A stretch of 64,000 nucleotides of DNA from Sphingobacterium arenae (GTDB lineage Bacteria; Bacteroidota; Bacteroidia; Sphingobacteriales; Sphingobacteriaceae): positions 1,249,922-1,313,921 of the forward strand of contig NZ_JACNYK010000001.1 in the NCBI RefSeq assembly GCF_014692505.1, written 5' to 3'. The notes beneath the pieces are model-generated. The model was not told where the DNA came from, did not search any database, and worked only from the letters and a program-made list of their open reading frames with translations. Position 1 is the stretch's first letter; each line of letters begins with the position of its first letter. A program made the translations under genes and the position numbers. This document shows positions 44,021 to 53,552 of this stretch, in pieces.

Positions 44021-45010
44021 TTATGCGGAAATCAATTTATGAAAACTTTGCAATGCTTTTTTCCCCAGTAAGGATGATTCCGCTTCATAATAACAATCCC
44101 CGAAGGTTTTTTCAGGATGGATCGTCTTTATAGCAAAAGCGGCGTTCGTTAGCACTACATTATTTTGTTTGTCGTTGCCTTCCCCGCTGATGATGCGACG
44201 GAAGATAGCGGCCGCTTCTTCCACCGTATTTCCTCCTGCGAGATCGGTAGGTACCAGTGGAGAAAAACCGAGCTCTTCGACCTTCATGTATTTCTCGCCT
44301 TGATTGTCTATGATTTTAAAATCTCCTGTGAGGGATATTTCGTCGTAGCCGTCTAGTGCGTGAATGACGCTGTATTGTTTGGTGGTTTGTTGATATAGAT
44401 AATTATATAGTCGGGCCAGCTCCAGACTGAATACGCCTACAGCCTGAAACTTAGGATTGGCCGGATTGGTAAGTGGACCCAACATGTTGAAGAAAGTTTT
44501 AACCGCTAATGCACGTCTGATCGGTGCTACGGTTTTCATGGCAGGATGGAAGAGGGGAGCATGTAAAAAACAGATATGGGCTTCATCTAACTGCCGTTGT
44601 AGTTCATCATGATCGTTGGTGAAGGTATAACCTAGATATTCCATTACATTGGAAGAGCCGCATCCAGAAGAGACCCCCACATTACCATGCTTTGCCACGT
44701 GATAACCGGCTCCCGCTACAACGAAAGACGCTAATGTGGAAATGTTAAAGGTATTTTTACCGTCTCCACCCGTACCACATAAATCAATGAGGTCGTATCC
44801 CGGAAATTCAACTTTTTGACAGAGGTCGTACATGGCATTACGAAAACCGCTAAGTTCCTCTACGCGGATGCTCCGCATGCCATAGGTCGTCATAAACGCC
44901 GCTATTTGATGCGAATCATATTTCCCAGTCGCAATATTCGTAAGAATATCGTATGCTTCTTCCTTTGTGAACGTTTTGTACTCAAATAAATGAGCGAGTA
45001 TTTCTTTCAT
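44021..45010 (-). CDS. trpD: Anthranilate phosphoribosyltransferase
   Basis: Transfers phosphoribosyl to anthranilate. From the ATG at 45010 it has 329 residues. Visible: DLCGTGGDGKNTFNIST (PRPP-binding GTGGD), VAKHGNVGVSSGCGSSN, and the FNMLGPLTNPANP motif. The longer frame to a GTG at 45106 would translate through the attenuator hairpin and is rejected. First structural gene of trpDFBA, it begins 22 nt after the U-tract of the terminator in its leader. Confidence 0.95.
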   Translation of the reverse strand: MKEILAHLFEYKTFTKEEAYDILTNIATGKYDSHQIAAFMTTYGMRSIRVEELSGFRNAMYDLCQKVEFPGYDLIDLCGTGGDGKNTFNISTLASFVVAGAGYHVAKHGNVGVSSGCGSSNVMEYLGYTFTNDHDELQRQLDEAHICFLHAPLFHPAMKTVAPIRRALAVKTFFNMLGPLTNPANPKFQAVGVFSLELARLYNYLYQQTTKQYSVIHALDGYDEISLTGDFKIIDNQGEKYMKVEELGFSPLVPTDLAGGNTVEEAAAIFRRIISGEGNDKQNNVVLTNAAFAIKTIHPEKTFGDCYYEAESSLLGKKALQSFHKLISA

Positions 45011-45031
45011 CTGATGCAGAACAAAGTCTAT

Positions 45032-45062
45032 AAAAAAGGCTTGCCTAATCTTTAGGCAAGCC
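45032..45062 (-). terminator. trp attenuator (terminator hairpin)
   Basis: On the minus strand a perfect 10-bp stem ggcttgccta/taggcaagcc with a 5-nt loop is followed at once by six T. It lies between the Trp-rich leader peptide stop (45111) and the trpD start (45010), where a terminator can only make sense as a conditional one. Confidence 0.88.
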
Positions 45063-45110
45063 ACTATCTTTTGATGTAAAAATTTCAAGCAATAGGTTTT
45101 TGCCACAACA

Positions 45111-45158
45111 TTAACTGTTGTGCCACCACCATGCCCTATTTACATTGTTAAGTTTCAT
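45111..45158 (-). CDS. trpL: trp leader peptide, three tandem Trp codons
   Basis: Fifteen-codon ORF reading MKLNNVNRAWWWHNS and then TAA. Codons 10-12 are three consecutive TGG. It lies 100 bp upstream of trpD in the same direction and 49 bp before the terminator stem. Slow decoding of the Trp codons would stall the ribosome and prevent terminator formation when charged tRNA(Trp) is scarce, as in enteric trp operons. Confidence 0.88.
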   Translation of the reverse strand: MKLNNVNRAWWWHNS

Positions 45159-45396
45159 TTTTACTACTATACATTAGCAAATGTCTCATATTTGTTAATC
45201 AAAAGCAAGAAAAAATGTGAAAATTATCTCAAAAATGAGAGTTCATCTGGAACATCGGCAGGAATCGCACGGTCAATATAAGTGAAATATCCAGTCAAGA
45301 GCTGACTTTCTTACAACCTTTTTCCTTGAGTTTTGTTCTGTTCTAAAAGACCACGGAGATCTTTCGATACTTATTTTTAATGGGAGGATATAAAGA

Positions 45397-46743
45397 ATGA
45401 AAAAACATTATAACAACGTTGTTATTGGCTTTGGAAAGGCAGGGAAAACGCTGGCTACTTGGCTGGCAGCGCGGGGTGAAGAGGTGGCTGTCATTGAGAA
45501 GTCAAAGCAAATGTATGGTGGATCTTGCATTAATATCGCTTGTATTCCGACAAAGTCTCTGATCGTGAATGCGGAAAAGGGAACATCTTATACGGATGCT
45601 CATGATATCAAAGATCAGCTGACCGGAGCGTTGCGTGAGAAAAACTATAAGAAGGTAGCGGACGCAGAGAAAGCAACGGTCGTCGACGGATCGGCATCTT
45701 TTATATCGCCAAATACACTGAGAGTCGTAGGACACGACGGAGAGCAGACTATTGTAGCTGATCGGATTTTTATTAACACCGGGACCAAGCCGATGGTTCC
45801 TGAAATAGAAGGAGCAGACGGTAGCAAAATTTACACGAGTACGACCCTCATGGAGCTGGAGGAGAAACCGCAACGCTTGGTGATTGTGGGAGGTGGTTTT
45901 ATCGGATTGGAATTTGCCGATATGTATTTGAAGTTTGGGACGGACGTGTACCTGTTGGATAGCCACGAGCGGCTCCTACCAAACGAAGATGCCGATATCC
46001 GCGAAGCAATCGAGAGTGTGCTGGAGGAAAAAGGACTCCATTTCCTGCCAGGTGCCAAAGTGGAGCGTTTTCGCGAAGGACAAGAAGGAGTAGCAGTTGA
46101 TTATAAGATGGGAAAGCAGCGGGATACAATCAAGGCCGACGCGGTACTTTTAGCGACAGGCCGGACAACGGAGACGGAACCGTTGGATCTGAAAGCGGCG
46201 GGAATTGAAACGGACAAAAAGGGGTATATCGTAGTCGACGACCAGCTACGGACGAGTGCCGAACATGTTTGGGCAATCGGTGATATCAATGGCGGTCCGC
46301 AGTTTACTTATATTTCGCTGGATGATTTCCGAATTATCAAAAATCAAATTATAAAAGGAAAATACAATTCGGTTAAGAAAAGACAACCATTCGCGACGAC
46401 GGTTTTCATCACACCGCCTTATGCGCGGATCGGAATGAATGAAACGGAGGCAAAAGAGCAAGGACTCGATTTTTCGGTTTATATGCTTTCGGCAGATCAT
46501 ATTCCAAAAGCAGCGATACTGCGTGAGGAAAGGGGAATTTTAAAAGCAATCGTTGATAACGAGTCGGGCAAAATATTGGGATGCATGCTGTATTGTGCGG
46601 AAGCGCATGAGATGATTAATACCATTCAACTCGCTATGAACGCCAATTTGCGTTACGAAATTCTGCGTGACCAGATCTATACACATCCTTCCATGACAGA
46701 AAGCTTTAATGAACTTTTTTCTTCCGAGGCACTAAACCGATAA
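45397..46743 (+). CDS. RclA-like pyridine nucleotide-disulfide oxidoreductase
   Basis: Class I flavoprotein disulfide reductase of 448 residues. FAD motif VVIGFGKAGKTLATWLA (a variant G-x-G-x-A-G), redox pair Cys44/Cys49 in GGSCINIACIPTKSL, NAD(P) motif LVIVGGGFIGLEFADMYLKF, WAIGDINGGPQFTYISLDDF, and a C-terminal HPSMTESFNELF where dihydrolipoyl dehydrogenases have H-P-x-x-x-E. The CINI-CIPTK motif and the YISLDDFR segment match the RclA/YkgC group, associated with reactive chlorine stress and Cu(II) reduction in E. coli. Monocistronic; upstream region about 290 bp shared with the trp leader. Confidence 0.87.
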   Translation: MKKHYNNVVIGFGKAGKTLATWLAARGEEVAVIEKSKQMYGGSCINIACIPTKSLIVNAEKGTSYTDAHDIKDQLTGALREKNYKKVADAEKATVVDGSASFISPNTLRVVGHDGEQTIVADRIFINTGTKPMVPEIEGADGSKIYTSTTLMELEEKPQRLVIVGGGFIGLEFADMYLKFGTDVYLLDSHERLLPNEDADIREAIESVLEEKGLHFLPGAKVERFREGQEGVAVDYKMGKQRDTIKADAVLLATGRTTETEPLDLKAAGIETDKKGYIVVDDQLRTSAEHVWAIGDINGGPQFTYISLDDFRIIKNQIIKGKYNSVKKRQPFATTVFITPPYARIGMNETEAKEQGLDFSVYMLSADHIPKAAILREERGILKAIVDNESGKILGCMLYCAEAHEMINTIQLAMNANLRYEILRDQIYTHPSMTESFNELFSSEALNR

Positions 46744-46815
46744 TAACTTGGATATTCCGACAGCATAAGTGAAATGTGCAGTTGGACAGAGATTGTCAGA
46801 TTCTCCATACAAGGG

Positions 46816-47271
46816 TCAATACGTCACAAAATGAGCTTTATCGCCTTTAGATACCAGTGTGAACGATGCAATTTTACCTTGGGCAATATAAACGGCGAGC
46901 ATCTGACGGTTGTGATAACGTAAAAAATACATGCTATCTGTAGGTTTTCCTTCCGGATCGATGTCTCGCGTTTCTCGGTTGGGTAACGCCTTAAAGGGCG
47001 TATAAACTATTTCGTTTAGGTTCTTGGGTTGGAGGTTAATGCGTATTTCCTCTATACTCGCTTCCAGATAGTCGTATTCCTCATCGGTGTCTGTTTGTTC
47101 CAATAATACATGTCTGCTTAGAATTATATCTGGACGCAATGTTTCATCCGCTATATCCGCGACAAAATCTTTAATAAGTTGAATGTCATCTTGCTTAGTC
47201 GTGACGGTGGTTTGTGCCGTAACGTGTGTAATGAAACAGAAAAGAAGGAAACCGGATAATATTTTTAACAT
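46816..47271 (-). CDS. Hypothetical exported protein
   Basis: Unrecognised protein of 151 residues with a clear signal peptide (MLKILSGFLLFCFITHVTA). The mature part is rich in Asp, Glu and Thr with no cysteines, and alternates in a way that suggests a small beta-rich domain (ILSRHVLLEQTD, MYFLRYHNRQMLAVYIAQGK). No family named. It converges on the RclA-like gene and shares direction with the DUF2795 gene, from which a terminator hairpin separates it. Confidence 0.7.
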   Translation of the reverse strand: MLKILSGFLLFCFITHVTAQTTVTTKQDDIQLIKDFVADIADETLRPDIILSRHVLLEQTDTDEEYDYLEASIEEIRINLQPKNLNEIVYTPFKALPNRETRDIDPEGKPTDSMYFLRYHNRQMLAVYIAQGKIASFTLVSKGDKAHFVTY

Positions 47272-47304
47272 AAAAAGCTTGCTTTTTATATAAGACAGCT
47301 TTTC

Positions 47305-47331
47305 AAAGAGAAGGATTAATACCTTCTCTTT
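47305..47331 (-). terminator. Terminator of the DUF2795 gene
   Basis: Perfect 10-bp stem aaagagaagg/ccttctcttt immediately after the DUF2795 stop on the minus strand. Confidence 0.75.
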
Positions 47332-47553
47332 TTAATATTCATCTTCGTTAAAGAAGAAATCGTCTTTCGTGGGGTAGTCTGGCCAAATTTCCTCGATGTT
47401 CTCGTAAGGCTCTCCATCGTCCTCCAGCGCTTGAAGGTTTTCAATAACCTCAACTGGAGCCCCCGAACGAATACCATAGTCAATTAACTCATCCTTAGTT
47501 GCTGGCCATGGCGCGTCTTCCAAATGTGAAGCAAGTTCTAGTGTCCAATACAT
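47332..47553 (-). CDS. DUF2795 family protein
   Basis: Small acidic protein of 73 residues: MYWTLELASHLEDAPWPATK at the start and the family core ELIDYGIRSGAPVEVIENLQ, then an Asp/Glu-rich tail ending FFFNEDEY. DUF2795 proteins are common small cytoplasmic proteins of unknown function in Bacteroidota. Monocistronic. Confidence 0.85.
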   Translation of the reverse strand: MYWTLELASHLEDAPWPATKDELIDYGIRSGAPVEVIENLQALEDDGEPYENIEEIWPDYPTKDDFFFNEDEY

Positions 47554-47676
47554 ATATCTACTATTTTAGTGAATTCCTTTTTTTCGCAAAAATAACATTA
47601 TTATCCACTAAATCAAGTCAGGCGATTGTTATTAAATTTGTTTTGTTGTAATTATCTGTTTTATAGGTAGATAAAA

Positions 47677-48435
47677 TTATATATTTTCAAAATCAGTGCC
47701 TTTTTCTTTCAGTGCATCAAGTCGAGGGTGTACAGATTTAATATCCGGGTTGGGGTAGTCGTCTTCGATTAACCCATCGCGCATCCGGACAATACGATGC
47801 GCATGTTGCGCTATATCTTCTTCATGGGTTACGAGTATAATGGTATTGCCTTTGGAATGTATATCTTCCACTAGCCCCATGATTTCAATAGATGTTTTCG
47901 TATCCAGATTACCCGTCGGTTCGTCTGCTAAAATAATGGAAGGGTCGTTGATAAGGGCGCGGGCTACAGCCACACGTTGCCGTTGTCCACCGGATAACTC
48001 GTTGGGCTTATGATCCACACGGTTTCCTAATGCGACGTTTTCCAAAGCCTGTAATGCCTTTTCTTCCCGCATTTTTTTATTGTATCCGGCATAAATTAAG
48101 GGGAGCGCGACGTTTTCCAAAGCCGAATTTTTTGGCAGGAGATTGAACGTTTGGAAAACAAAACCAATTTCTTTATTGCGAACCTCGGCCAGTTCGTTCT
48201 CGCTCATGTCCGAAACGTTAATGTTGTTTAGTATATATTGCCCTTTGGTGGGGGTGTCGAGACAGCCTAGAATATTCATCAGCGTAGATTTACCCGAGCC
48301 AGATGGTCCCATAAGGGCAACAAACTCCCCCTTTTTGATGTTTAGGGATACGGACTTTAGTGCATGTATCCGCTCTGCGCCGATGACGTATTCTCTTCCA
48401 ATATCTTCTATCTGAATTAAGTAATGCTCTTCCAT
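47677..48435 (-). CDS. ABC transporter ATPase, MacB/LolD type
   Basis: ATP-binding protein of 252 residues from the ATG at 48435, which gives [16 protein letters not shown]; the longer frame would overlap the upstream acyltransferase region. Walker [20 protein letters not shown] loop [19 protein letters not shown], signature [16 protein letters not shown] and Walker [13 protein letters not shown] are complete. This group pairs with MacB/FtsX-type permeases, none of which is adjacent. It follows the acyltransferase gene by 34 bp and is probably cotranscribed. Confidence 0.9.
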   Translation of the reverse strand: MEEHYLIQIEDIGREYVIGAERIHALKSVSLNIKKGEFVALMGPSGSGKSTLMNILGCLDTPTKGQYILNNINVSDMSENELAEVRNKEIGFVFQTFNLLPKNSALENVALPLIYAGYNKKMREEKALQALENVALGNRVDHKPNELSGGQRQRVAVARALINDPSIILADEPTGNLDTKTSIEIMGLVEDIHSKGNTIILVTHEEDIAQHAHRIVRMRDGLIEDDYPNPDIKSVHPRLDALKEKGTDFENI

Positions 48436-48469
48436 GCGTTTCGCCTTAAAATGGAGGATAAGATACAAT

Positions 48470-49210
48470 TTATTTATTATAGATGTTCCATGCTTTCTTC
48501 ATTTTGTGATAAACTTCGGCTTCTAACGAAGGGGAGGCCTTGTCTCTTTCGGCGTCAGACGAAATGGGAGCCAGTACTTTGACATGTATGATACCCGGTT
48601 TTGATCCATAGGTTTTTCCGTCATCCCACAGTATCTGCCAAGCATCTTGAATAACAACTGGGAGAATGGTCGTCCGGTTTTCAGAGGCTATTCGGAATGC
48701 GCCCGATTTAAAGGGGTGCAGCATCGGCGGATAATCGTCGTCAATTTTCCCCTCTGGAAAAATCGCCAGTGATTTTTCTTTCTGTAGAAGCTCGAGCGCT
48801 CTTTTATACGCTTTAAATGCGGATATTTTACTGTCTCTTTTGACAGGTATGTCAATGGTTTGAAAGAATATACGCGTAATTGGATTTTTCAAAAGTTCTA
48901 TTTTCCCCATAAAGGAAAAGGGAGATTTACACAGGTAATTTAAGACGGTGATATCAAGAATGGAGGTATGGTTGGCACATAGTACATAGTTTTGGGACCA
49001 ATCGATAGGTGTTTCATATTCTACATGGATACGGATACCGACGACGTAGATACCCGCTAAGCTGATCCATCTTCGAAACAGCACCAATTTACGGTAGTAC
49101 TTTTGGGGAGTTCGGGCATAATAAAATAGAAACGGGTAGCCTAACAGAAAGAAAAATAGGACAGCAGTAAAATAGGCATAAAGATGTATCTTTTTTAAGA
49201 ATCTTGTCAT
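48470..49210 (-). CDS. 1-acyl-sn-glycerol-3-phosphate acyltransferase (PlsC family)
   Basis: Membrane acyltransferase of phospholipid synthesis, 246 residues. An N-terminal membrane helix ([20 protein letters not shown]) precedes motif I ANHTSILD (HxxxxD), motif II near [14 protein letters not shown], motif [15 protein letters not shown] and motif [10 protein letters not shown]. The exact acyl donor or acceptor cannot be read from sequence. First of a likely two-gene unit with the ABC ATPase. Confidence 0.88.
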   Translation of the reverse strand: MTRFLKKIHLYAYFTAVLFFFLLGYPFLFYYARTPQKYYRKLVLFRRWISLAGIYVVGIRIHVEYETPIDWSQNYVLCANHTSILDITVLNYLCKSPFSFMGKIELLKNPITRIFFQTIDIPVKRDSKISAFKAYKRALELLQKEKSLAIFPEGKIDDDYPPMLHPFKSGAFRIASENRTTILPVVIQDAWQILWDDGKTYGSKPGIIHVKVLAPISSDAERDKASPSLEAEVYHKMKKAWNIYNK

Positions 49211-49219
49211 ATTAAAAAG

Positions 49220-49246
49220 GTAGAGACGCCATCTTTACGTCTCTAC
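49220..49246 (-). terminator. Terminator of the M20 peptidase gene
   Basis: Perfect 9-bp stem gtagagacg/cgtctctac followed by a T-rich run on the minus strand, 12 bp after the M20 stop. Confidence 0.8.
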
Positions 49247-49258
49247 AATTATAATTTA

Positions 49259-50629
49259 TTATTTACTTAATTCCGCATAATATTTGAAGAATAATGGAAT
49301 CGTCTCAATACCTTTTAGGTAATTCGCGATATCGTATTTTTCGTTTGGTGAATGTAAATTATCACTGTCCAGTCCAAAGCCTAATAAGACGGTTTTTACG
49401 TTAAGTTCTTTTTCAAATAGCGCTACGATGGGGATAGAGCCTCCGCCTCGGGTTGGAATAGGTTTTTTGCTGAATGCCTCTTCTAATGCTTTTTCCGCAG
49501 CTTGGTATGCAATACTATCCGTTGGTGTTACAACCGGCTCCCCTCCATGATGTGGTGATACGATTACGTTGACATAAGGTGGAGCGATTGCCTCAAAATG
49601 CTTTTTGAAAAGATGGGTGATCTTTTCGGAATCTTGATTAGGAACCAATCGCATGGATATTTTAGCGTGGGCTTTAGCTGGTAATACTGTTTTTGCCCCC
49701 TCACCAATATAGCCACCCCATATACCGTTTACCTCTAGTGTTGGACGAATTCCAGTGCGCTCGATCGTGGTATAGTCTTTTTCTCCCCACACCTCGTCGA
49801 TACCTAAATCCGCTTTATATTCTTCGATATCAAACGGAGCCTTGTTCAGTGCTTCTCGTTCTTCCTCGCTCAATTCTGCAACATCATCATAAAATCCAGG
49901 AATGGTAATATGATTGTTTTCATCGTGTAAGGAAGCAATAAGCTTGGCAAGGATAGTTGCCGGATTCGCAACAGCTCCGCCATAAACGCCCGAATGCAGG
50001 TCACGGTTTGGTCCGGTGACTTCTACTTCTACATAAGAAAGACCTCGGAGCCCGGTTTCTAACGAAGGTTGTTCGAGGCTAATCATCGATGTGTCGGAGA
50101 TCACAATGACATCGTTCTTTAGACGCTCTTTATTCTCTTTGACAAAAGCTCCTAAATTGGCGGAACCTACTTCTTCTTCGCCTTCGATCATAAATTTGAT
50201 GTTACAGGTCAACGCATTGTTTTTCATCATATATTCAAATGCCTTGACATGCATATAGAATTGCCCCTTATCATCCGCAGCTCCCCTGGCGTAAATTTTT
50301 CCATCGCGAACCGTCGGTTCAAACGGAGGCGTGTCCCACAGTTCCAAGGGGTCGGCAGGCTGCACGTCGTAATGTCCATACACCAACACCGTAGGAAGGG
50401 ATGGATCTATTATCTTTTCTCCGTAAACGATAGGGTTACCGGCTGTTGGACAAACTTCGACCTGATCAGCACCTGCTTCTTTTAACTTGTCAGCAACGAA
50501 GTTTGCCGTCTTTACGATGTCTTCTTTGTATTTCGAATCGGCACTTATGGATGGGAAACGTAATAGCGCGAATAACTCTTCTAAAAATCTATCCTTGTTG
50601 GATTGGACATATTCTTTTATTGTCAGCAT
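49259..50629 (-). CDS. M20 family metallo-dipeptidase
   Basis: Zinc-dependent exopeptidase of the carnosinase/CNDP-like M20A group, 456 residues, cytoplasmic (no signal peptide). The metal and catalytic residues are in LVYGHYDVQPADP (His, Asp), RGAADDKGQFYMH (bridging Asp), MIEGEEEVGSANL (catalytic Glu) and VISDTSMISLEQPS. The dimerisation domain is the central part; the final metal His is in DSDNLHSPNEKYD. It ends at its own terminator. Confidence 0.92.
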   Translation of the reverse strand: MLTIKEYVQSNKDRFLEELFALLRFPSISADSKYKEDIVKTANFVADKLKEAGADQVEVCPTAGNPIVYGEKIIDPSLPTVLVYGHYDVQPADPLELWDTPPFEPTVRDGKIYARGAADDKGQFYMHVKAFEYMMKNNALTCNIKFMIEGEEEVGSANLGAFVKENKERLKNDVIVISDTSMISLEQPSLETGLRGLSYVEVEVTGPNRDLHSGVYGGAVANPATILAKLIASLHDENNHITIPGFYDDVAELSEEEREALNKAPFDIEEYKADLGIDEVWGEKDYTTIERTGIRPTLEVNGIWGGYIGEGAKTVLPAKAHAKISMRLVPNQDSEKITHLFKKHFEAIAPPYVNVIVSPHHGGEPVVTPTDSIAYQAAEKALEEAFSKKPIPTRGGGSIPIVALFEKELNVKTVLLGFGLDSDNLHSPNEKYDIANYLKGIETIPLFFKYYAELSK

Positions 50630-50786
50630 AATGTTGTGTTTTTACAAAGTTACCTATTTTTTTTAAACGATCGATCTAGGTGGAAGATGTTAAAAAATGC
50701 AAAAGATTTCGAAAAAACATGAATTGTGACTTAATTATATATATTTTCGTGTAAACGTTAGTTTATGAATTTTAGCGACCTATTTA

Positions 50787-53552
50787 ATGAAAAGACTATC
50801 TGCCCTACTTTTTATCATCTCTTTCCTCTTATCTTTTAATTCTTTACAAGCACAAACGGAAATCACAGGCAAGGTGTTGGACGAAGGCGACCAAACCGCG
50901 CTCACGAATGCGACGATTATGCTGTTGCAGGCCAAAGACTCTATTTTGGTGGAACACACAAGAGCGGGAGCGAATGGCGAGTTTAAATTGCATAAACCGG
51001 ATACCATTCCGTATTTGCTTATCGTAAGTTATCCAAAATACGGTGATTATTTTAAGCATATCGGAGACGATGCGAATGTACATTTAGGCGATGTGAAATT
51101 GACGAGTATAAGCCATCTTATTGAAGAGGTTATTGTGACGGGTCGAATTCCCGTTGTTATAAAAGGAGACACAACCGAATATGATGCATCCAGTTTCGTC
51201 GTTGAAAAAAACGCGAAAGTAGAAGACTTATTAAAAGTACTACCGGGTATTTCGGTGGACGCCGACGGAAAAATAACAGCGCAAGGAAAAACCGTAGAGA
51301 AAGTTCTGGTAGATGGCGAGGAATTTTTTGGTGATGATCCAACACTGGTGACACGTAATATCCGTTCGGATATGGTGGACAAAGTTCAGTTATACGAAAA
51401 GAAGTCAGAAGAAGCCGAGCGGACGGGCGTGGATGATGGCGAACGCATCCAAACCATCAACGTAAAATTGAAAGAAGATGCAAAAAAAGGAATGTTCGGG
51501 AAGGTTGAAGGAGCCGGAGGGACAGACGATTTTTATTTAGGAAAGCTTGCGCTTAACAAATTTAGCGGTAGTCAGAAAATTGGAGCTTATCTGATGGGTG
51601 CTAATGATGGTAACCTAAGTTTAAATTGGCAAGAAGCAGAGAAGTTTGGCATGTCAACGATGGAATCAGGGATGACCGATGACGGGGGAATGTATTTTTA
51701 TTCATCTGGTGACAGCTTTGATTATTGGGATGGGAAAGGTAGGCCTGAGGCATTGAGTACGGGCGTCAGTTTTCTGGATGCTTGGAAAGAAAACAAGCAT
51801 AAATTAAACGGGAGCTATAAATACGGCATGATTCAAAATGAGGTGGGGGAGAGTTCCCTATCCAGAAATAGTTTGCCGGATAATGAAGAACTAAATACAT
51901 CCAGTACATCCAATAGAGAAACGGATGCGCGTAGACACCGCTTTAATTCAAAGTACGACTGGAAAATAGATTCATTGACGACGCTTACGCTCAATCTATC
52001 CGCGTCAAAAGGTCGATCCGAATCGAATAGCTATACTCGGGCCGAGTCTTGGAATCAGGATGGCGAGGCGATAAACGACAACCAGCGAGCGGAAAGCTCC
52101 ATCTCCGATAATACGGATTTTAACTACCGCGGTTATCTTACGCGACGGTTCAAAAAAATGGGGCGTTCGATATCCTTTCGATTTGGCGGTAATGTCAGCG
52201 ATAACAAAGGGTCGGGCTTTTTGAATTCAACCCTGAACATCTATGATGAGGACGGGAATACGCAGAGAGATACGACAGACCAACAAAAAGAAATGAACCG
52301 GCAATCGAATAGTATAACCACCTCGTTAACATATACCGAACCGATTACTTCCAAATTGAACTCCTCGATCGGATATGAGTATAATATGTCTAGAGCGCAC
52401 GCCATCAATACCTCCTATAATGGCGATGGCGAAGGTAACTATACGGACTTCGATGAGGAATTTAGTAGTGATTTTAATTTCAATACGGTTAGAAATGCGG
52501 TGAATGTGGCCCTTAACTATAAGCTGGAAAAATTTGAGGCTAATTTCACGAATAACTTTCGGAACGATGATATGTTCCAGCAAAATAATTACGAAGACCT
52601 CAACGCGAGCCGAGACTTTTTTACGTACAATCCTTCTGCAAGATTACGCTATAATTTAAGTAGCAATAAAAGGATCGGGTTTCACTATAATCATTCGAAT
52701 ACGTTGCCCTCGCTTTCCCAGATCCAGCCACTCCGACAGAACCAGGATCCTTTAAATATCGTTGTCGGAAACGAGGATCTGACGCCAGCGCGCAACGACC
52801 GATATAATATGTATTACAGCAACTATAATATGATGAAGGGTACGAATTTATATGTCGATATGGAGTGGAGGCAAACCAGAAATGCCATTCAACAGAATGT
52901 CATGATTGAAAACGGTGTGCGGACGTTATTTTATGAAAACTTGGATGGATACGTTAGTAACAACGGAAGGATATGGTTAGGTGGCGGGTTTGACGTGAGC
53001 AAAAAAATGCAATTGAAAGCGCGTATTTCGGGTAATGGAAGTTACAATAACTACTATAATTATATCAATTCACAATTGAACGAGAATACAAACTATGACT
53101 ACTCCTTTGGGTTGAATATTTCTAAGAATACGACGAAAAATATTGATTTCAATATCGGTTTCCATCCGGGGTGGCGGCTAATGGAGACCTCCTTGCAACC
53201 GGAGTTAAACAGCTCGGGGTTTGTTTATCGCACCAACGTATGGTATTCTTGGAAATTGCCGTGGAAATTCAGTTTTTACGGAGATATGTCGTATAACTAC
53301 GAGGCGCCAACGAAAGCGTTGAACGAGAAATTTGAGCTCTTGTTGTTCAAACCGGGGATATCCAAGAAGTTCTTAAAAGATGAAAGCCTTGCTGTGGATG
53401 TCTACGTTAACGATATTTTTAACCAGAATAAAGGATTCAGAAGGTTTCAATCGGGAAGTATGATTTCTCAAAATACCTATAACACGATATCGCGGTATTT
53501 TATGTTGAAAGTCAGTTGGGACTTTACATCTATGAAAGGAGGAAAGGAGTAA
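50787..53552 (+). CDS. TonB-dependent receptor-like outer membrane barrel protein
   Basis: Outer membrane protein of 921 residues: signal peptide (LSALLFIISFLLSFNSLQA), a carboxypeptidase-regulatory-like domain (25-110, ITGKVLDEGDQTALTNATIM), a plug-like region (EEVIVTGRIPVVIKGDTTEY, VEDLLKVLPGISVDADG), then a long barrel rich in Asn/Tyr. No TonB box or substrate specificity can be assigned. The plug segment with KVLVDGEEFFGDDPTLVTRN is typical of the outer-membrane-beta-barrel family that pairs with GLPGLI proteins, and the next gene is one (start and stop overlap by 1 nt). Confidence 0.9.
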   Translation: MKRLSALLFIISFLLSFNSLQAQTEITGKVLDEGDQTALTNATIMLLQAKDSILVEHTRAGANGEFKLHKPDTIPYLLIVSYPKYGDYFKHIGDDANVHLGDVKLTSISHLIEEVIVTGRIPVVIKGDTTEYDASSFVVEKNAKVEDLLKVLPGISVDADGKITAQGKTVEKVLVDGEEFFGDDPTLVTRNIRSDMVDKVQLYEKKSEEAERTGVDDGERIQTINVKLKEDAKKGMFGKVEGAGGTDDFYLGKLALNKFSGSQKIGAYLMGANDGNLSLNWQEAEKFGMSTMESGMTDDGGMYFYSSGDSFDYWDGKGRPEALSTGVSFLDAWKENKHKLNGSYKYGMIQNEVGESSLSRNSLPDNEELNTSSTSNRETDARRHRFNSKYDWKIDSLTTLTLNLSASKGRSESNSYTRAESWNQDGEAINDNQRAESSISDNTDFNYRGYLTRRFKKMGRSISFRFGGNVSDNKGSGFLNSTLNIYDEDGNTQRDTTDQQKEMNRQSNSITTSLTYTEPITSKLNSSIGYEYNMSRAHAINTSYNGDGEGNYTDFDEEFSSDFNFNTVRNAVNVALNYKLEKFEANFTNNFRNDDMFQQNNYEDLNASRDFFTYNPSARLRYNLSSNKRIGFHYNHSNTLPSLSQIQPLRQNQDPLNIVVGNEDLTPARNDRYNMYYSNYNMMKGTNLYVDMEWRQTRNAIQQNVMIENGVRTLFYENLDGYVSNNGRIWLGGGFDVSKKMQLKARISGNGSYNNYYNYINSQLNENTNYDYSFGLNISKNTTKNIDFNIGFHPGWRLMETSLQPELNSSGFVYRTNVWYSWKLPWKFSFYGDMSYNYEAPTKALNEKFELLLFKPGISKKFLKDESLAVDVYVNDIFNQNKGFRRFQSGSMISQNTYNTISRYFMLKVSWDFTSMKGGKE

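Noticed and set aside
45011..45106. Longer trpD frame starting with GTG at 45106
   Set aside because: It would translate through the attenuator stem and adds residues absent from TrpD; the ATG at 45010 fits the family.
45502..46500. Minus-strand frames opposite the RclA-like gene
   Set aside because: They lie wholly inside a clear flavoprotein gene on the other strand; the protein sequences look like shadow translations.
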